A DNA stretch of 64,000 nt from Paraphysomonas bandaiensis (GCA_965644295.1 CBFFRP010000362.1:124001-188000), one strand, 5' to 3'. Shown: positions 45,276 to 58,278, counted from the stretch's first letter. The notes: generated from the sequence alone by a model not told the origin. Program-made: numbers and translations.

Positions 45276-46069
45276 TTAGCGTATCTTGTATAGTCGATTG
45301 ATATTTCATTGTATTATCTTATTGATTCGCGCTTTATGAGATATACTTGAATCAATAAATCTTAGTATGTAGTTCACTGCAATTTCGAATAAACACACAT
45401 ATTTTACTGGTGCTATTCACACTCATGGCAAGTTCATAATATATATGTTATTACACACTTCTCGAGCACGAAAATAAACACGGTTAAAAGTAGGCTAGCC
45501 GCTAGCGAAAACTAGCCCATACTACCCATAAGCTAGATATAATAACTATTATAGCATGGTATCGTACACCACGCAGCTGATGAAAGCAGGCAGTGTTACA
45601 GACACAGTAGATGCATATCAACTGCAGGCACAACTGAGGGCACTGCATGATAGGCTCCACTGAGTACAAACTGACAAGTACAGACATTAATCCTCTTCGA
45701 CCTCCTCTGCTATAGATTCTGTCATAGAACCTCTCGTGGATCTTCTCTTCCCCCTGCCTCTAACCGGTCTTTCAGCACCACGCTTTTTTGCAGCAGAGGC
45801 AGGTGAAGCCGACGTAGCCAGTGAGGACGGAGTGGATGGGGCGACATGGGCCTCTGAGATTACACTTTCAGCATCGTCTCCATTTGCACCAAGCTCACGG
45901 GACAAACGTGCTGCCATCGGTGACTCACTCGGTCCACGGTCTGCAGAGCTTGTAGAATCGGGGTAGTGGTTGAGATTCAGCGTAAGTACGCGGCTGGAAA
46001 CACTGCACACGATATGACAATTACAAATATTTCAGTATACAACGGACCAACCTCTCTATATCCTTACAA
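45276..46069. repeat. SMC1-proximal copy of the 794-bp direct repeat
   Basis: Same sequence as 42752-43545. It contains the functional last exon, the last intron and the end of the penultimate exon of SMC1. Confidence 0.93.
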
Positions 46070-49000
46070 ACGCCCACGAGCCTGTCCGCATGCTCAAAGA
46101 ACATATCTTTCAGAGATATCACAACGCACTGGAAATGCTTCGAGCGCTGTCTGATATAATTGCACACCTGTAGATGTACGTACACTTAATACAACTCACA
46201 CACATATGAGTAAAGACCTTTTGAACATTAACGTTATCCAGGGCGGCATCCACTTCATCAAGGACAAAAAAAGGTGCCTGGCGGAAGCTACCAGTACACC
46301 ATCAACTAGTATACAGGTCACTTCGCAGCACACGTACCTATGAATGCTGAACAGAAGCGCAAGTGCGGCCACAGTCTTTTCCCCGCCTGACAATTGATCC
46401 ATATCCCTACGTGCACCAATGTAAAAGCACGAGATGATAGAGACAACAAATGCCAATGCGCAACCACCCAAATCATATCAAAGAACACACATAGACCACC
46501 TAAAGCGTTTGGACGGTGGCATCGCTGTATATCGTATGCCCCCACTAAATGGTTCCTCAGTATTATCAAGGGTAAGGTATGCATTGCCACCTAGTAGTGT
46601 CAGACCATGTGTGAGACAATGACAAATAGGCATCAAGTTTCTCACCCAGTGGATGCTTGGAGCTACGAGTAAGATCTTTATAAATGACAGCCAGTGCCTC
46701 AGAGACATGATCGAAACAAGCCTGAAATAGTCTCTGTCGAGTCTCTCTTACTTCATCAAACCTACACTCAGGGTCAACATGTGCTTTGCACTATGTCCAG
46801 AGAGAAGTCGAACCTGGCTGTTATCTCCTTTGCCTCATCTCTGACATGATCAAGGTCCGCATTACAGTCCTTGAGTTTCTCGACAACTCCATCATATCTG
46901 CGAATAAGTTTGAGTATATACCATAGACGTATCAAACGAATATATTTATAAAATATTACATACGGACAACCATATATATACATCCAATATATTATAAATA
47001 TTTCAGTAGACAACCTCTCCATAGCATGCATGTTCGGCTGCATGCTCTCAATCTCCTCTTGCAACTCCTGGATCTGTCTTCTTAACGCCCCCTCTCGCTC
47101 CATTTGAATATCTCGCCTGTGCGCCCCCGGCAGGGCACGAATTGCCGACAAGTCCACTGTAGAGACTCGTTCAGCGTCTCTCGCAACAACAGGGTTGTCA
47201 CTCTCATCGAAATGAGCAGAAGGGGTGATATCAGATTCCTGCTGTTGGCTCTCCACCCGACGACTCCTTCTTCTTCCACCACTGTTACTTGAACTGTCTC
47301 CACTGCTCCTAGAGTGAGTGGTACTTCCCCGCCATCTGAGTTCAGAATCCTCTCCATGTCCCTCCACCGCTGGAAGAGCGATTTCTTCTACCTCAGCTTT
47401 TTGGAGTGTTTCATGTAATTGGGAACGAAGGCGTTCAATAGCAATCTCTTGAGCAGCAACTCGTTTCAGGGCACTCTCTTTCTCACTTGCCAGCGCGTTC
47501 CTCCTCGATTGAAGCGTTTTCAGCTCTGTCTCGATCTCCTTCTTACCTTTCTTCAGTTCCTCTCGTTTGGCAACTAATCCCTCACATTGTACTCTCAGTT
47601 CCTCTGATTGAACAGTTAATCTTTTCATCTCCTCCTCAACATCAGATATTTCTCGAACCGTCCCTTCAAGTCGTCTACAATGGTTAGACAAGGCGCCTTT
47701 GAAGTCTCTCTTTAACTCATATTCCATTTGGGCTCTTAAAGAGGCCCGTTGCTCCGCTACTTCACTCTTCCTAGCTATCAACTCTTTGTGATGTCTCAAC
47801 CTTGTCTCTTCAAAGTGACGAATATTTTCTACTCCCATACGTCTAGAAAATGGACCAAAGATTTCACTTTCAACTACTCGGACTTCCTCCTGTAGAGATT
47901 TCAGGCGTGCTTGCTTCTTCTCACACTCTTTTTCCACAGACTGGCGCTCCTTGCGCAGTGCTGTGCAATGCTTATTCCGGATTTCTTCCTGTTGTACCAG
48001 TTGCGCCAGCTTCTCTTCGCATACTTTCGAGTCTGCATCACATAGATTAATCCGAGTTTGGAGGGTCCTCAATCGGGTCTCTAGCTCAATTGCACGCTGT
48101 CGACCTGGGATGCGGCGTTTATTTGCCCCAATTTCTTCCTCCAGTTCGACTTTTTTCTTACGAAGGCGTTCAATTTCTTTCTCCTCCCATCTGTTTCCGC
48201 CCTCCCTTACCAAGGCACCACCTGTCATAGTTCCTGCTTTACTAATAACATGTCCAGTCAAGGTCACCACTTTTACTCGCTCTCCCCGAGTAAAACAGAG
48301 CTCTCGCGCCTCCTCCAGAGAATCACACACCACTGTCGATCCAACAGCATAGAGCACAGCTGGGCGGAATATATCACTATCTGTATCAATCAAATCTGCG
48401 CATACTCTGAATCTACCTCCAAGAGCGCGCAGTCGATCTGGTACATCCTGTGTGGATATATTATCCAGTGGAAGAAAAGAGCACCGGCCGATACGCTGGT
48501 CTTTCAAATATCGAATGCAATCAGCAGCTGTCTGACGAGTGTCAACAACAATAGCATCCATGTGCTTTCCTCCGGCCACGGACACAGCTTGAGCATATTT
48601 TCTTTGTACAGGGCGACACAAGTCCACTAATCGACCGTGTACACCTGGAAAAATACTCTGCATTGTCTCCAGGGCTTCTGCCAGGCGCTCTTCTTGCCTG
48701 ACAAAACAAGCAGCAAGTCAGAGTGTACATGCACAAGTTACAGATTTCTAGAACACTTGAAGCAACGCATACGTTTAAACATATAGGTACTGGGATACAA
48801 GCTAGTGTATCGGGCGCACCTAGTTGCTCGTCGTGCATCACCGGCATCTTGAAGCGTGCCACATACTTCGGCATACTGATTGTCCAGCAACCTTCCCTTT
48901 TCTTCACACTCAGCTGTCAGTCGAAGTAGTTCATCCTTCTCCCGCTCAAGAGCTAACTTATCCTCTTTTCCTTCAGAAAGAGAAGCTGTGAGTTTTTCCA

Positions 49001-50564
49001 GACGATCCCTGTACTCCGACATCATTCCATCTGCAGCCTCTCGCTCACCCCGAGCGAATGACTCCTGGGAAGATAACTCCTCGATCCGGGCCCGCATACT
49101 TGAAACTTCCTGCTCCAGAAGCAGACTTTCAGAACGTTCTTTAGCAGTCCTGGCGGATGCAGCTTCTCGAAGGGCGCTATATTCCTCCAATTCCTTACCA
49201 CCCTAAATTTACATTAGAAAAGTGAGCACCACCTCATATCACATCGTGAACACCTATATTATATTCGTGATAGATACACATGATAACTACTCATTATAAT
49301 AGAAATTAGTTTATGTCATTTCGAACCATGTGTAGTCCCCCGGTTTTGCTTTCATCTTGAAGCTGTTTCTCGAGGCCCTCTTCGGCGTCTTCTAACAGAG
49401 CAATGTCATCCCTCAATCCCTCTAAGCTCTCCTCCTGAGCGGCTAAATCAGCCTCAAGCTTACCCTTAGCTTTTTCCTGATCAGTTTTCCGCTTCTCTAG
49501 TTTTCGCAGCTTCTCGCGCGCAACCGAGAGTTTAGGCGCAAGAGCACTAAGAAGCTTTTCCTTTGTGGCACATTCTTTTTCAGATGCAGCCACCTGTTTA
49601 CTGAGTCTGCCTAAAGAGCGCTTCTTATCGACCATATCTCGCTCGATTTCACTCTCAGCGGCGGCTGCCTCGTCTCCTTCTTTCGCTGCCTCTGCGCGAT
49701 TCTCTTGACACACCTCCATCTCACTTGTCAATCGCAAGATCTGCCATAACACTAGCTCCGTCTACAGTGGGAGGTTAGGCATAAGCATTAGTTAGGAATC
49801 AACATCTGTTGCGTGTGGGTACCTGCAGCTCATCCAGAGCATCACATTGCTGCTGAAAGTGCTCTGCTTCGTCTTTCTGTGCCTTTACTTCCCGTCTTTG
49901 AGTAACATACATCTTCCGCTTCTGCATTGAAAATATGGCGTTTTCTTCTGCAGTTTCCTTGCGCTGCTTCAGCTCTTCATACTCACGCTGCAGCTGGTCT
50001 GAACCGCATATTTGCTCAATCAACTTCGATAGCTCCAATGGCGACTATCACACAGCACATATAATTACGTTACGTAAAACACACTTCTTAAAATCACACC
50101 TTTGAGGCCACTGACTCGACGTCACCTTGAAACACCAGGAAATTACGAGCTTTCACCAGCACTCCTATTTTCTGAAGTACCTCCTCATAATCCTGGAAAG
50201 TAACTTCACCCCCATTGAGTCGGTAGGTCGACACACCAGATGCAGACACTGTGCGAGAAAATATAATCTCATCCCCCTCCTCCGTCCCTGATAGCTCCCC
50301 TCCTGAGGCCTCATACACCAATTTCACACTCGCTCGACGCTCTGGGGGGGAGTTCACATCCCTCCTGTATATCAGCTCCTTCAAATGGGAAGAGCGAAGG
50401 TGTCTCGACTGCACTCCAAGGACAAAACTAATCGCATCCATTAAATTGGATTTACCCGCCCCATTTGGCCCAATCACAGCAGTAAAATCATCGAATGGGC
50501 CAATGATCTGCACTCCCAAGTAAGATTTAAAGTTTTCAAGCTCTAGTCTCCTCAGACGGCCCAT
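45687..50564 (-). CDS. SMC1: Cohesin subunit SMC1
   Basis: Twelve exons: 50564-50100, 50044-49823, 49761-49327, 49202-48820, 48697-47015, 46897-46814, 46761-46646, 46590-46500, 46406-46338, 46287-46218, 46167-46052 and 46002-45687; 1349 aa, every join in frame. The start MGRLRRLELENFKSY matches SMC1 and excludes the longer upstream Met at 50597. Walker A is GPNGAGKS (32-39). The hinge follows GVHGRLVDLCRPVQRKY (near 520) and coiled coils flank it. The C-terminal head has the signature LSGGEKTVAALALLF and Walker B PFFVLDEVDAALD. SRVLTLNLNHYPDS matches the conserved SMC1 end; a Ser-rich basic tail of about 90 residues follows. SMC1 pairs with SMC3 to form the cohesin ring for sister-chromatid cohesion. 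Introns are 49-123 nt. Confidence 0.95.
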
Positions 50565-51160
50565 TGTGTATCTATATAATCCAGTAGTAAACAACAATTA
50601 ATGGAATATATAGATATATAAATCGTAATAATTCTACTATGAAAAGCCTCACCTTCAGACCCCCCCTTATGATAGTATGCAAATCTACCTTCACTCACAC
50701 GAGGTATTGAAGTGGAAGTGACTATAATATTCACTGACACAGTCTTCGAGGAGACTTCTTTAACTTACTTCTCACTTCGTCTTCCAATAGTGGAATATGA
50801 CCTGACTTCACGTGATGGGTATCCTTTTATGCAAGTCCAGTAAACCACTCCACTGTGTATAATGCCTCTTGCAATTGATATTGGCGTTATCCCTAAAAAT
50901 CCCTAAAATATATATAAAAACATACAAATTGGAGAAAATTGTACCACCATATTGAAAACAGGTTTAAAAAAACTGGTTTCAAGCACCTCAGAGCACCATG
51001 CACCACACACAGCAGGAACTCACCACCAGCACACAGCATCATATATACACATATACATATAACTCTAAACTCATTGCTATTTCCCCTTCCGTCATATGCA
51101 AAGAGGGAATTATTAAGCTTTGCTAGTGGTTCTGCATTAATATTTTGGTAGTGCTAAACC
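50565..51160. promoter_or_regulatory. Divergent SMC1-DAP3 promoter interval
   Basis: About 600 bp between two outward-facing start codons, with no gene inside. It must hold both promoters; no specific motif is claimed. Confidence 0.5.
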
Positions 51161-53613
51161 ATGTTAAAAATAGTAGGCTCATCAGGCCGAATGCGATGGC
51201 TGAATGCAGCTCAGGCCCGCAAATATATCACCACCCCTCTAGCTGCCGTATCAGCTCATGCGCCTCCGAAACATACCTTTAAACGCCATCTATCTACTTC
51301 TCAGAATCACTTCCGGGAGTGGGTAGATGAACAGAATGCAAGTTCTTATACTTATTTGACTTCAAAACTGAAAGCGAGCGACCCCATATCACATGAAGTA
51401 TATAGTTATAAAGTAGATTTTGAGGCCACATGTTCGGATGTGCAGTTTGCTCAAGAAGGTGCATACTTAGAAATAACGAATGCTGAAATGGAGAAGTATT
51501 TTCCTGAAGGTCTGGCTGGTGAAATGAAGGAAGAGATTACTGACACTGGGCGGAATGCGTGGATGGTCCGCAACACAGGGAAGGTCCTCTGCAGGTACCA
51601 TCGACTGCATTTTATGCATAGGAGCTTATATTAATGCGTTGTAGAGTAATTGAGGACTTTGAGCACAACATGAAATACGGTTCTTCTGCACCTATCCCTG
51701 AAGAGGGTCTCAGATTTCCTGTCGAATTGCATGACCTAACTGATGGTCCAGCATTGTGGGACAACTCCAAATTCCAGGTGATATAGGACATGACGCTGTT
51801 ACTCAACTCTATCTTATCACTATCCATCAGGTGTTCTCCTACAGTAACAAGAATTTGATAGACGTCCAGGACCCTGTGAAGAAAGGATTGAAGGTGGTGC
51901 GTGGGCCAGAATCCATAGTAGAAAAAACTCTTGAAGCGGTACGGAATCAGAATAACGGCTCCCTACCCAGCAAAATTATGCTCGCAGGTGCTTTGTACTG
52001 CATATTATAAATGTTATACATCCTACCTATACATACTGTGCTGAATTGGGGATACAGGAGAAAGGGGAGTGGGAAAATCAGCTGCATTGTGCCACGCAGT
52101 GTATCATGCTCGTAAACGTGGTTGGATCTGTGTTTATATCCCCAAAGGGTATGACCAGGTGCGTTTCCACAGCCAAATACATTGACTGTTAACACCGTAA
52201 CATTACGAAAAAGTCGCGTTTGTGATTACGAAGCATGCGTATACATGTTTTATAAATGTCTCTATGTGCAGGTCAACGGAGGCCTTTTTATTGAACCTGT
52301 GAGTAATACAACCGGGGAGACCGACCTCTTCGATAATACGATGATGTCTGCGGCCGCTTTGCGCAACTTGTGGAAGGCTCACCACCATGAACTCAAGGAT
52401 ATCCCTATCCGTAACCGGGAGAGGATAAATAAATACACTGGGGCCGTTTACAAGCTGCGAGAGGCCATTCAAAGAGAAGTGAAAGGCGCAGAACTGGCAG
52501 CTCGGGTGAGAATTTAAGCGTATTCAAACTAACGTATATATACATGCTATTTAACACGTTAACAGTATATGCTCCATCGCGTTTGTATTTAGCTAACAAT
52601 TGCTTCAGAAATTTACTGAATTGAGAGCAAATGAAATTGGCGAGGAAGATACCTTCTGGGAAGAGGATATACTGGATAGCCCCATCATTGATGATATGAA
52701 TAATTTCAACATCCATACTTTCGAATTAAATACCCTCGAGGATTTGTGCTTGATGGGCATCGCATTTCGGGATTACGCCGGGATTTCCTTTGTGGACGTT
52801 TTGGAGGAATTAAGGGCAATGGATGACCCGAATCGGCCAGTGCTAATCGCCATTGACGAGGTGAACTACTGGGACATGCCGACAGTGTACCAGTACCATG
52901 GTCGGAAGATCCGCTCTCCGGATATGTGTGTCCCTCACGCGACGAAATTTCTTTCACCACGCAAAAGTGACAATGACTCCGTTATGGGCAAGCATGTACT
53001 CTGTATAGGCGCTACCAGCATGCGCTACCCCGCCAAGAAGACTGACATGGTCACGTACATGAACTGCCGTAGCTCTCTTCCTTTCACCATTAAGGTCCCA
53101 TCCTACACACACGTTGAGTTCTTGGCTGCCATGAAGTACTACCTTGCACATAATTTGCTGGACCGCGGTGTGACCAACCAACAGCTTCTGGCTTATCGTA
53201 TGCATGTAGGGAACAATCCCCGCTTGGCCCGCAAAGAGGCGACGAAGTTTTTCCTTCCTATCATGGCAGACCACACATCTCGTATGTACTTAACTCAAAT
53301 TTCTCATGGGATCGACATTGTGCCCCCTGCAACTGATCTAGATGAAATTGGGGATGATAAGGTTTCTGACATGCACTATGAGGTGGTCAGTGAGTCCACT
53401 GCTGAAAAAGTGTACGGCACCCATGCTAAAGATATCGATGTGGATATATCACGTATGAGCCAGGCAGAGATCGAGCAAGAGTTCAATAGCCTCACAGATG
53501 TTCCTGATCTTGATGATTTAAAGAAGTGCGACGCCAGCCCTCTGGTATCACGTAATGGTGACCTTGACATCTCCGATATTCAAGATCTGGAGCGTGACCA
53601 GGATATCGTTTAA
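51161..53613 (+). CDS. DAP3: Mitochondrial small ribosomal subunit protein mS29 (DAP3)
   Basis: Six exons: 51161-51594, 51645-51777, 51831-51987, 52058-52158, 52272-52505 and 52609-53613; 687 aa, all joins in frame. The N-terminus is Arg/Ala/Ser-rich with few acidic residues (SSGRMRWLNAAQARKYI), suiting a mitochondrial presequence. DAP3 features are LTDGPALWDN, the P-loop LAGERGVGKSAALCHA (created by splicing intron 3, near residue 242) and a Walker B-like VLIAIDEVNYW. The C-terminal half ends in the family-like NNPRLARKEATKFFLP. mS29 is a GTP-binding mitoribosomal protein. At 687 aa it is much longer than the roughly 400-aa animal protein, with an acidic C-terminal extension of about 110 residues. 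It is divergent from SMC1. Confidence 0.88.
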
Positions 53614-53877
53614 GTTGGAATGCTGCATAATAGGGTAGCACCATGAAGTTATAATATAGCTAGAATTGTACGGTGTGGTACATAATAATTGCAGTTGCAA
53701 TCTTGTCTGACACTGTAGATTGTAACAATATTTAATGCATTTCGTTCCACTGCATCAAACAATGAGATAAGAAAGTGTAATCGTAATACGCTGCTGTCAT
53801 GACTAGTATGTCAGTATATCAGGGCCTGTCAAGTTATGACACAATTGGATGATTTACTAAGTTAACTGGACGTGTAT

Positions 53878-54147
53878 TCACTCATTAAGCTTAACAGCAT
53901 CTTTCTCATATCTTGTCAATTCAAATTCTTCACCTGCTTGGAATTTTGCAATTCCATTCTCAAAATTCGGATCATTGACAATGGAACTGTTTTTCTTTAA
54001 AGCAGATAGTGGATACTTCGCCCCGAAGTCCCACAATAAGCCACCAAAAATGTCCCGGCATTCATAACGATTCACTTGACTAGGTCGTCCGTGTACACAC
54101 CGGACTCCAAAAATAGCGGTTATGTCCCTACTTTTGTATGCATTCAT
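53878..54147 (-). mobile_element. hAT-like transposase fragment
   Basis: A minus frame of 89 codons reads SSIVNDPNFENGIAKFQAGE and FELTRYEKDAVKL, similar to the plus-strand hAT-like relic at 55.8 kb (IIHNAAFEKTVVKIQCGN, ALTRTEKGL). It is isolated and has no termini. Confidence 0.45.
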
Positions 54148-54228
54148 CGTTCAGAGTTCAGATCTCTCGTCTTATCACTATATGATATATATTTGTATTA
54201 AGAGAATTACTGTATGTGTACATCCCTC

Positions 54229-54615
54229 ATCAAAGTCGGACTCGCACCTTTTCGTGGTGTTCTGGGGGATAAGTACCGGAGAGATTCTCTCTGGGAAACT
54301 AACGTGAGCCACAAACATAGTCAGCAGATATTCTTCTGCCCACTCATAGCCGAATGCTTGTGTGGTACAGGGGACACCAATAAGTGTCACTTGTGTGGAC
54401 GTCTTTGGGCCCTGACGAATAAACAGGCATCCGGGAATAGGCCCACCTCAAGGGTATCCGGGACAGGGCCCACCTGAAGGGTAACCGGGATATTGGGCTG
54501 CCTGCTGAAGTCAAGCATCCGGGATGTTCACCTCAAGAACTCAGAGCGGAAGTGGTCGCACCTTGGTGCTTGTGGCGACGCACAAGCAGCTTCCGTAGCG
54601 TTAAATAGTAGGATA
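54229..54615 (+). repeat. R1 repeat, long copy lacking the terminal tail
   Basis: The best-preserved plus copy of the upstream segment (CACCTTTTCGTGGTGTTCTG...). It is followed by a GC-rich part with repeated CCGGGA words and the hairpin module (GCACCTTGGTGC, about 54556-54595). It stops at TAGTAGGATAAACA without the usual CCTATTGC...CACTAC end. Confidence 0.75.
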
Positions 54616-55119
54616 AACAGGTGTTGCTGTAAACAGATGATTTACCAGATGTTAGATGAATATGTAGTGAAGTATTCAGATTAATAATTATAATTTCTTA
54701 CTTGAAAGTGCATTGTGTTCAACAAAGCAAGGTTAAGGTTTACGGTTTACGTGTAGAGCAAAGTTAACTTCAGTGAAATGACCAATTCTAACACCATGTA
54801 AAGAATTTTATGTCGGCATCTGTAACACCCTTCTATTGGTGTCAGCATCATGTAATACAATAGCGAGTTCAATTTCTTTGACGCGCTGCTCATCAACACT
54901 CGATATCGACTGTTGTTCTTCAATAATAATTGCTCTGATCCTTCTCAGAGCTATATGAAACAAACTAGAGTCATGAACCTCCATTTTAGGTTCTCCCTCC
55001 ATAGTAATAATAGATAAATAACAATGAACATGTCTACAACTACAATACTATCTACAAGCAAATTCTAGAGTACAGATATTGCAACTTATTACCAGTAATC
55101 AATATATACATATGATTCC
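54616..55119. other. Intergenic / transposon flank
   Basis: A minus ORF of 64 codons (54808-55002) has no recognised features. The start of the hAT-like relic may lie in this interval, but no left terminal repeat was found. Confidence 0.35.
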
Positions 55120-56383
55120 CAGGCCAGAGGAAGGAACATTACTTTGCTGTTTTTGCAACATGGACCGATGCCAATGAAGTACAGGAGGTGCTACTTTTCT
55201 GTCGTGCAAGATGAAGATGAAGACTCGGACATGGATTTCACTGCTGAGCCACTACGAGATTACTTATTCGATGAGTTGCAGCTGGTTGGGTGTGATTTCC
55301 ATGCAATTGAATTCATATCGGGTGACAATACAAGTTGTAATCCGAAATTGGCACGTCTTATTGGTAATTTAGTTTTGACAGACCTGTTCCTCTCATAGGC
55401 TGTGATAGTCACAAATTAAATCTGGCTGTTATGCTTCATATTTTTCTAATGGGTATTCAGGCCTGGTGGACAAGTTGACTGATTTGTGCCAACAGCTACG
55501 AAGAATGCTAGTAAGCTCCGTAAGAAAGGTCTTCTCTGTGCATTAATGAAACAAGATACCAGGCGGGGCTCCACATTCGCAATGATAGACCGCTACTTGC
55601 TTCTATCTAATCATTTGCGATCATGCGAGTTTGGTTCCGACGTGTTATAAGTCTAATACCAAGTGAAATGGAGCATGCCAAGCTCGTGCAATTAAGGGAG
55701 GAATTGGAATTCTTTCAACTAGTGCCCATATACAATTACAGAAGGAAAGTGAACACCAGCTCGACCTCCACGACGTTCGCCTATTGTTTGACGAACTTAC
55801 CATTAGACACCCAATTATCAGCGTCATCTCTGGGCAGCAATGTCGCTATTATTCATAACGCTGCTTTCGAAAAGACAGTCGTGAAGATTCAATGTGGCAA
55901 TCAAGCCGCACTAACTCGGACGGAAAAGGGTCTAATTAAAATATTTTTGCTCGATGAGGATGAAGAAGATGATGACAGTGAGAATCTAGTTCAGAATGAC
56001 GACGCAGCGCAACGTTTGATTGATGATAGCAGACAGCGGAAGCGAGCACGTCTTAACCAGCAAACTCATTAAGCACTTGCATGCCACAACCGATAAGGTT
56101 GAAAGGTTATTCAGTAGAGCTAAGATTGTTATGACGGATTTGCACAAGAGTATGACTCCTCGGCATTTGGGGTTACTGATGCTTTTACGCATGAACCGTC
56201 GCCTCCGGAATGAAAAGACAGTTGATGTAGCTATAATGGCAGCTGATATAGTTTAGTATTAAATAATTGCAATTAATTGCAATAGTTGAAATTGAAACAG
56301 CAAGTAATAATGGCAATTATAATTGACTACAACCTGCTTCAATTAATTGACAATAATTGACAATTAATTGATACGCAGCCCTG
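55120..56383 (+). mobile_element. hAT-like transposon relic with broken transposase
   Basis: Successive frames carry hAT-type transposase blocks. 55144-55398 has EFISGDNTSCNPKLARLIGN. Near 55400 GCDSHKLNLAVM follows. About 55560-55620 encodes a DTRWGSTFAMIDRYLLLSNHLR-like segment across frame breaks. 55623-56072 has the FDEL...ALTRTEKGL part, and 56020-56256 has the C-terminal dimerisation region (TTDKVERLFSRAKIVMTD, LLMLLRMNRRL). Several frameshifts and stops inactivate it. The right end is GATACGCAGCCCTG at 56383, the reverse of CAGGGCTGC at 11604. Confidence 0.75.
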
Positions 56384-57362
56384 CTAATGAAATACATAAG
56401 TACTGCTGTATTACTGGATAATCTGGCAATACACGTTATCAGCGTGGATATCAAACCCGGAATTCTACAGTAAAATTCTCCAGCCTTAAGCATCAATATA
56501 TATATATAATAATATATTATACATATATTCATATATATCATCATAAAATATCTTCATCATTATACTTCATTATTGGTCATTCTGTCTGTCTTTGTCTTTT
56601 GAATAGATGTATAAGTATCAATGATAAGCATGATTTGTCATAGTCTTAAAATATCATATAGCTGAATGTGGAATTTGGTTATAATAATAGTAATCAACCT
56701 ATGTTGCACATATAGTATGTACAAACTTAAGCATATACAATAGAGAATTCACATAGTATAAAATAACCAGATAGCTGGTTATTACACATCATGTAATATA
56801 TCCTAACTTAAGTGCGTAGGCTATTTATATAAGCATGTGTCCCAAAGAGTTAGAATGTTATTTGCCTCATTTTGGACAGCTAAAATGCTAATTGGAATAC
56901 TGGCAACATATGCATCGGCACGCAATAGCCGTCAATCTACTTTGGCAAAATACCTCGAAGCTAATTATACCATTGTTGCATGTATATGCTATATCTTAAG
57001 GATAAGATGAATTAGCAATTCTTAGTAAATGCGTACGAGTGTTAAAGAATCTCAGCTGTAGCAAGAAGACAAATAAACATTTAAATCTCCTCATAATATA
57101 TTATCATGCAGCGAATAAAAATACTATGGATATAAATAAAGATGTAATAACAGTTCCACGGAGATGTGTAAGAGTGTCATCAAAGCATCACAATCACAGA
57201 TTAATTAATTGTTACATCACCTTTGTGTTTCATGCCCAATATGAACATTGTCGCTCTTCGTGCGAACTGCCATACACTTACACAGCACGGTTGGTATCTA
57301 ATTGCACGTATCACACTACTAAACATGCATCATATCATCTAAACAACAGTACCAGTTGCGTT
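56384..57362. other. AT-rich intergenic DNA
   Basis: No supported gene. The 109-codon plus ORF near its right end shows no recognisable protein features. Confidence 0.4.
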
Positions 57363-58211
57363 TTATAACAATTCCGCACACTGAGGTGGGATCGGATAGC
57401 CAAGGCATTCCCACTCGTATTTGTACAACTCCGACTGACACATCATCCGCACTCCTTTATCGGACAGGAACGTTGAATTGTTTAAATCTTTATCGATCTC
57501 CTTATGAGTAAGCGGAAGAGATCTTGGCAATGGGGATCTTAGCCTACCACTGCGATTTTTTGATACATACTTTTCTATTTCTTTGACAACTACCCCCCAA
57601 TCTACAGCAATATTCTCCAAAGCACCAACATACGACAATGGCAAAAACTTGCCGTCAAGATCCTTCGTAATCAATCTGTAGGTAGACGGCTGGAGATGGG
57701 TATTTACCCATTTACCAGGACTTTCCGAGTGTAGTTTAATCTGCATTTCCAGTACTTCATCACCTGTCATGTTACGCAACGCAGGGATATAATTCCGAGC
57801 TTCCCGAACACCAGATTCGAATTTGTGAACAGGGTCACGAGCAAAAGCATATATAAATTTGTTTTGTAGTTGCTCTGTCGTATAACACGTAGACATGTGA
57901 CGAATAACGCCACCATGGACACACTTGGGACTGATTCTATGCCCCACAGAGTGTCGAGGGACCTCCCACTTGGCACCAAACGACCTCTCCATCTCACGAC
58001 GAACAGATCGTGTTCCAGTCTTTGGATTATCCATAAATATCACTCCACTATTTAGCGCTGGGATCAGATGGTCTATTTCCCAGTTCTTCTCTGGAAACCG
58101 TAACTTCATACTGCAGTTGTTAAGTAAATGAGCCCGAGAAAAACCATCTAAACCTGATACTTCCATTGCGATAACAAGCACCAGTACGCATAAATACCTT
58201 AATCGTGACAT
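57363..58211 (-). CDS. Secreted or Golgi sulfotransferase-like protein
   Basis: A single exon of 282 aa. The N-terminus MSRLRYLCVLVLVIAMEVSG is a signal peptide or short signal-anchor. FMDNPKTGTRSVRREMERSF (near residue 57) resembles the 5'-phosphosulfate-binding loop of PAPS-dependent sulfotransferases, and FAFARDPVHKFESGV-type sequence (read as YAFARDPVHKFESGVREA, near 123) the 3'-phosphate loop. Length fits carbohydrate sulfotransferase families. It would transfer sulfate from PAPS to a glycan in the secretory pathway; the acceptor cannot be inferred. Its 5' end borders the (TATG)n tract shared with the divergent 1437-aa gene. Confidence 0.72.
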   Translation of the reverse strand: MSRLRYLCVLVLVIAMEVSGLDGFSRAHLLNNCSMKLRFPEKNWEIDHLIPALNSGVIFMDNPKTGTRSVRREMERSFGAKWEVPRHSVGHRISPKCVHGGVIRHMSTCYTTEQLQNKFIYAFARDPVHKFESGVREARNYIPALRNMTGDEVLEMQIKLHSESPGKWVNTHLQPSTYRLITKDLDGKFLPLSYVGALENIAVDWGVVVKEIEKYVSKNRSGRLRSPLPRSLPLTHKEIDKDLNNSTFLSDKGVRMMCQSELYKYEWECLGYPIPPQCAELL

Positions 58212-58278
58212 GAGTACTCAGTATATCAGATTGATAAGTGTACTGGCATCTTCCTCGAACCAATATCCATCTAGCTCT

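Noticed and set aside
42763-46072. Reading the 794-bp direct repeats as LTRs of a retrotransposon
   Set aside because: They contain the last exon and intron of SMC1, and the interior has a LINE-type RNase H and tail with no PBS or polypurine tract.
50552-50740. Upstream extension of SMC1 (Met at 50597 or earlier)
   Set aside because: MGRLRRLELENFKSY is the conserved SMC1 start.
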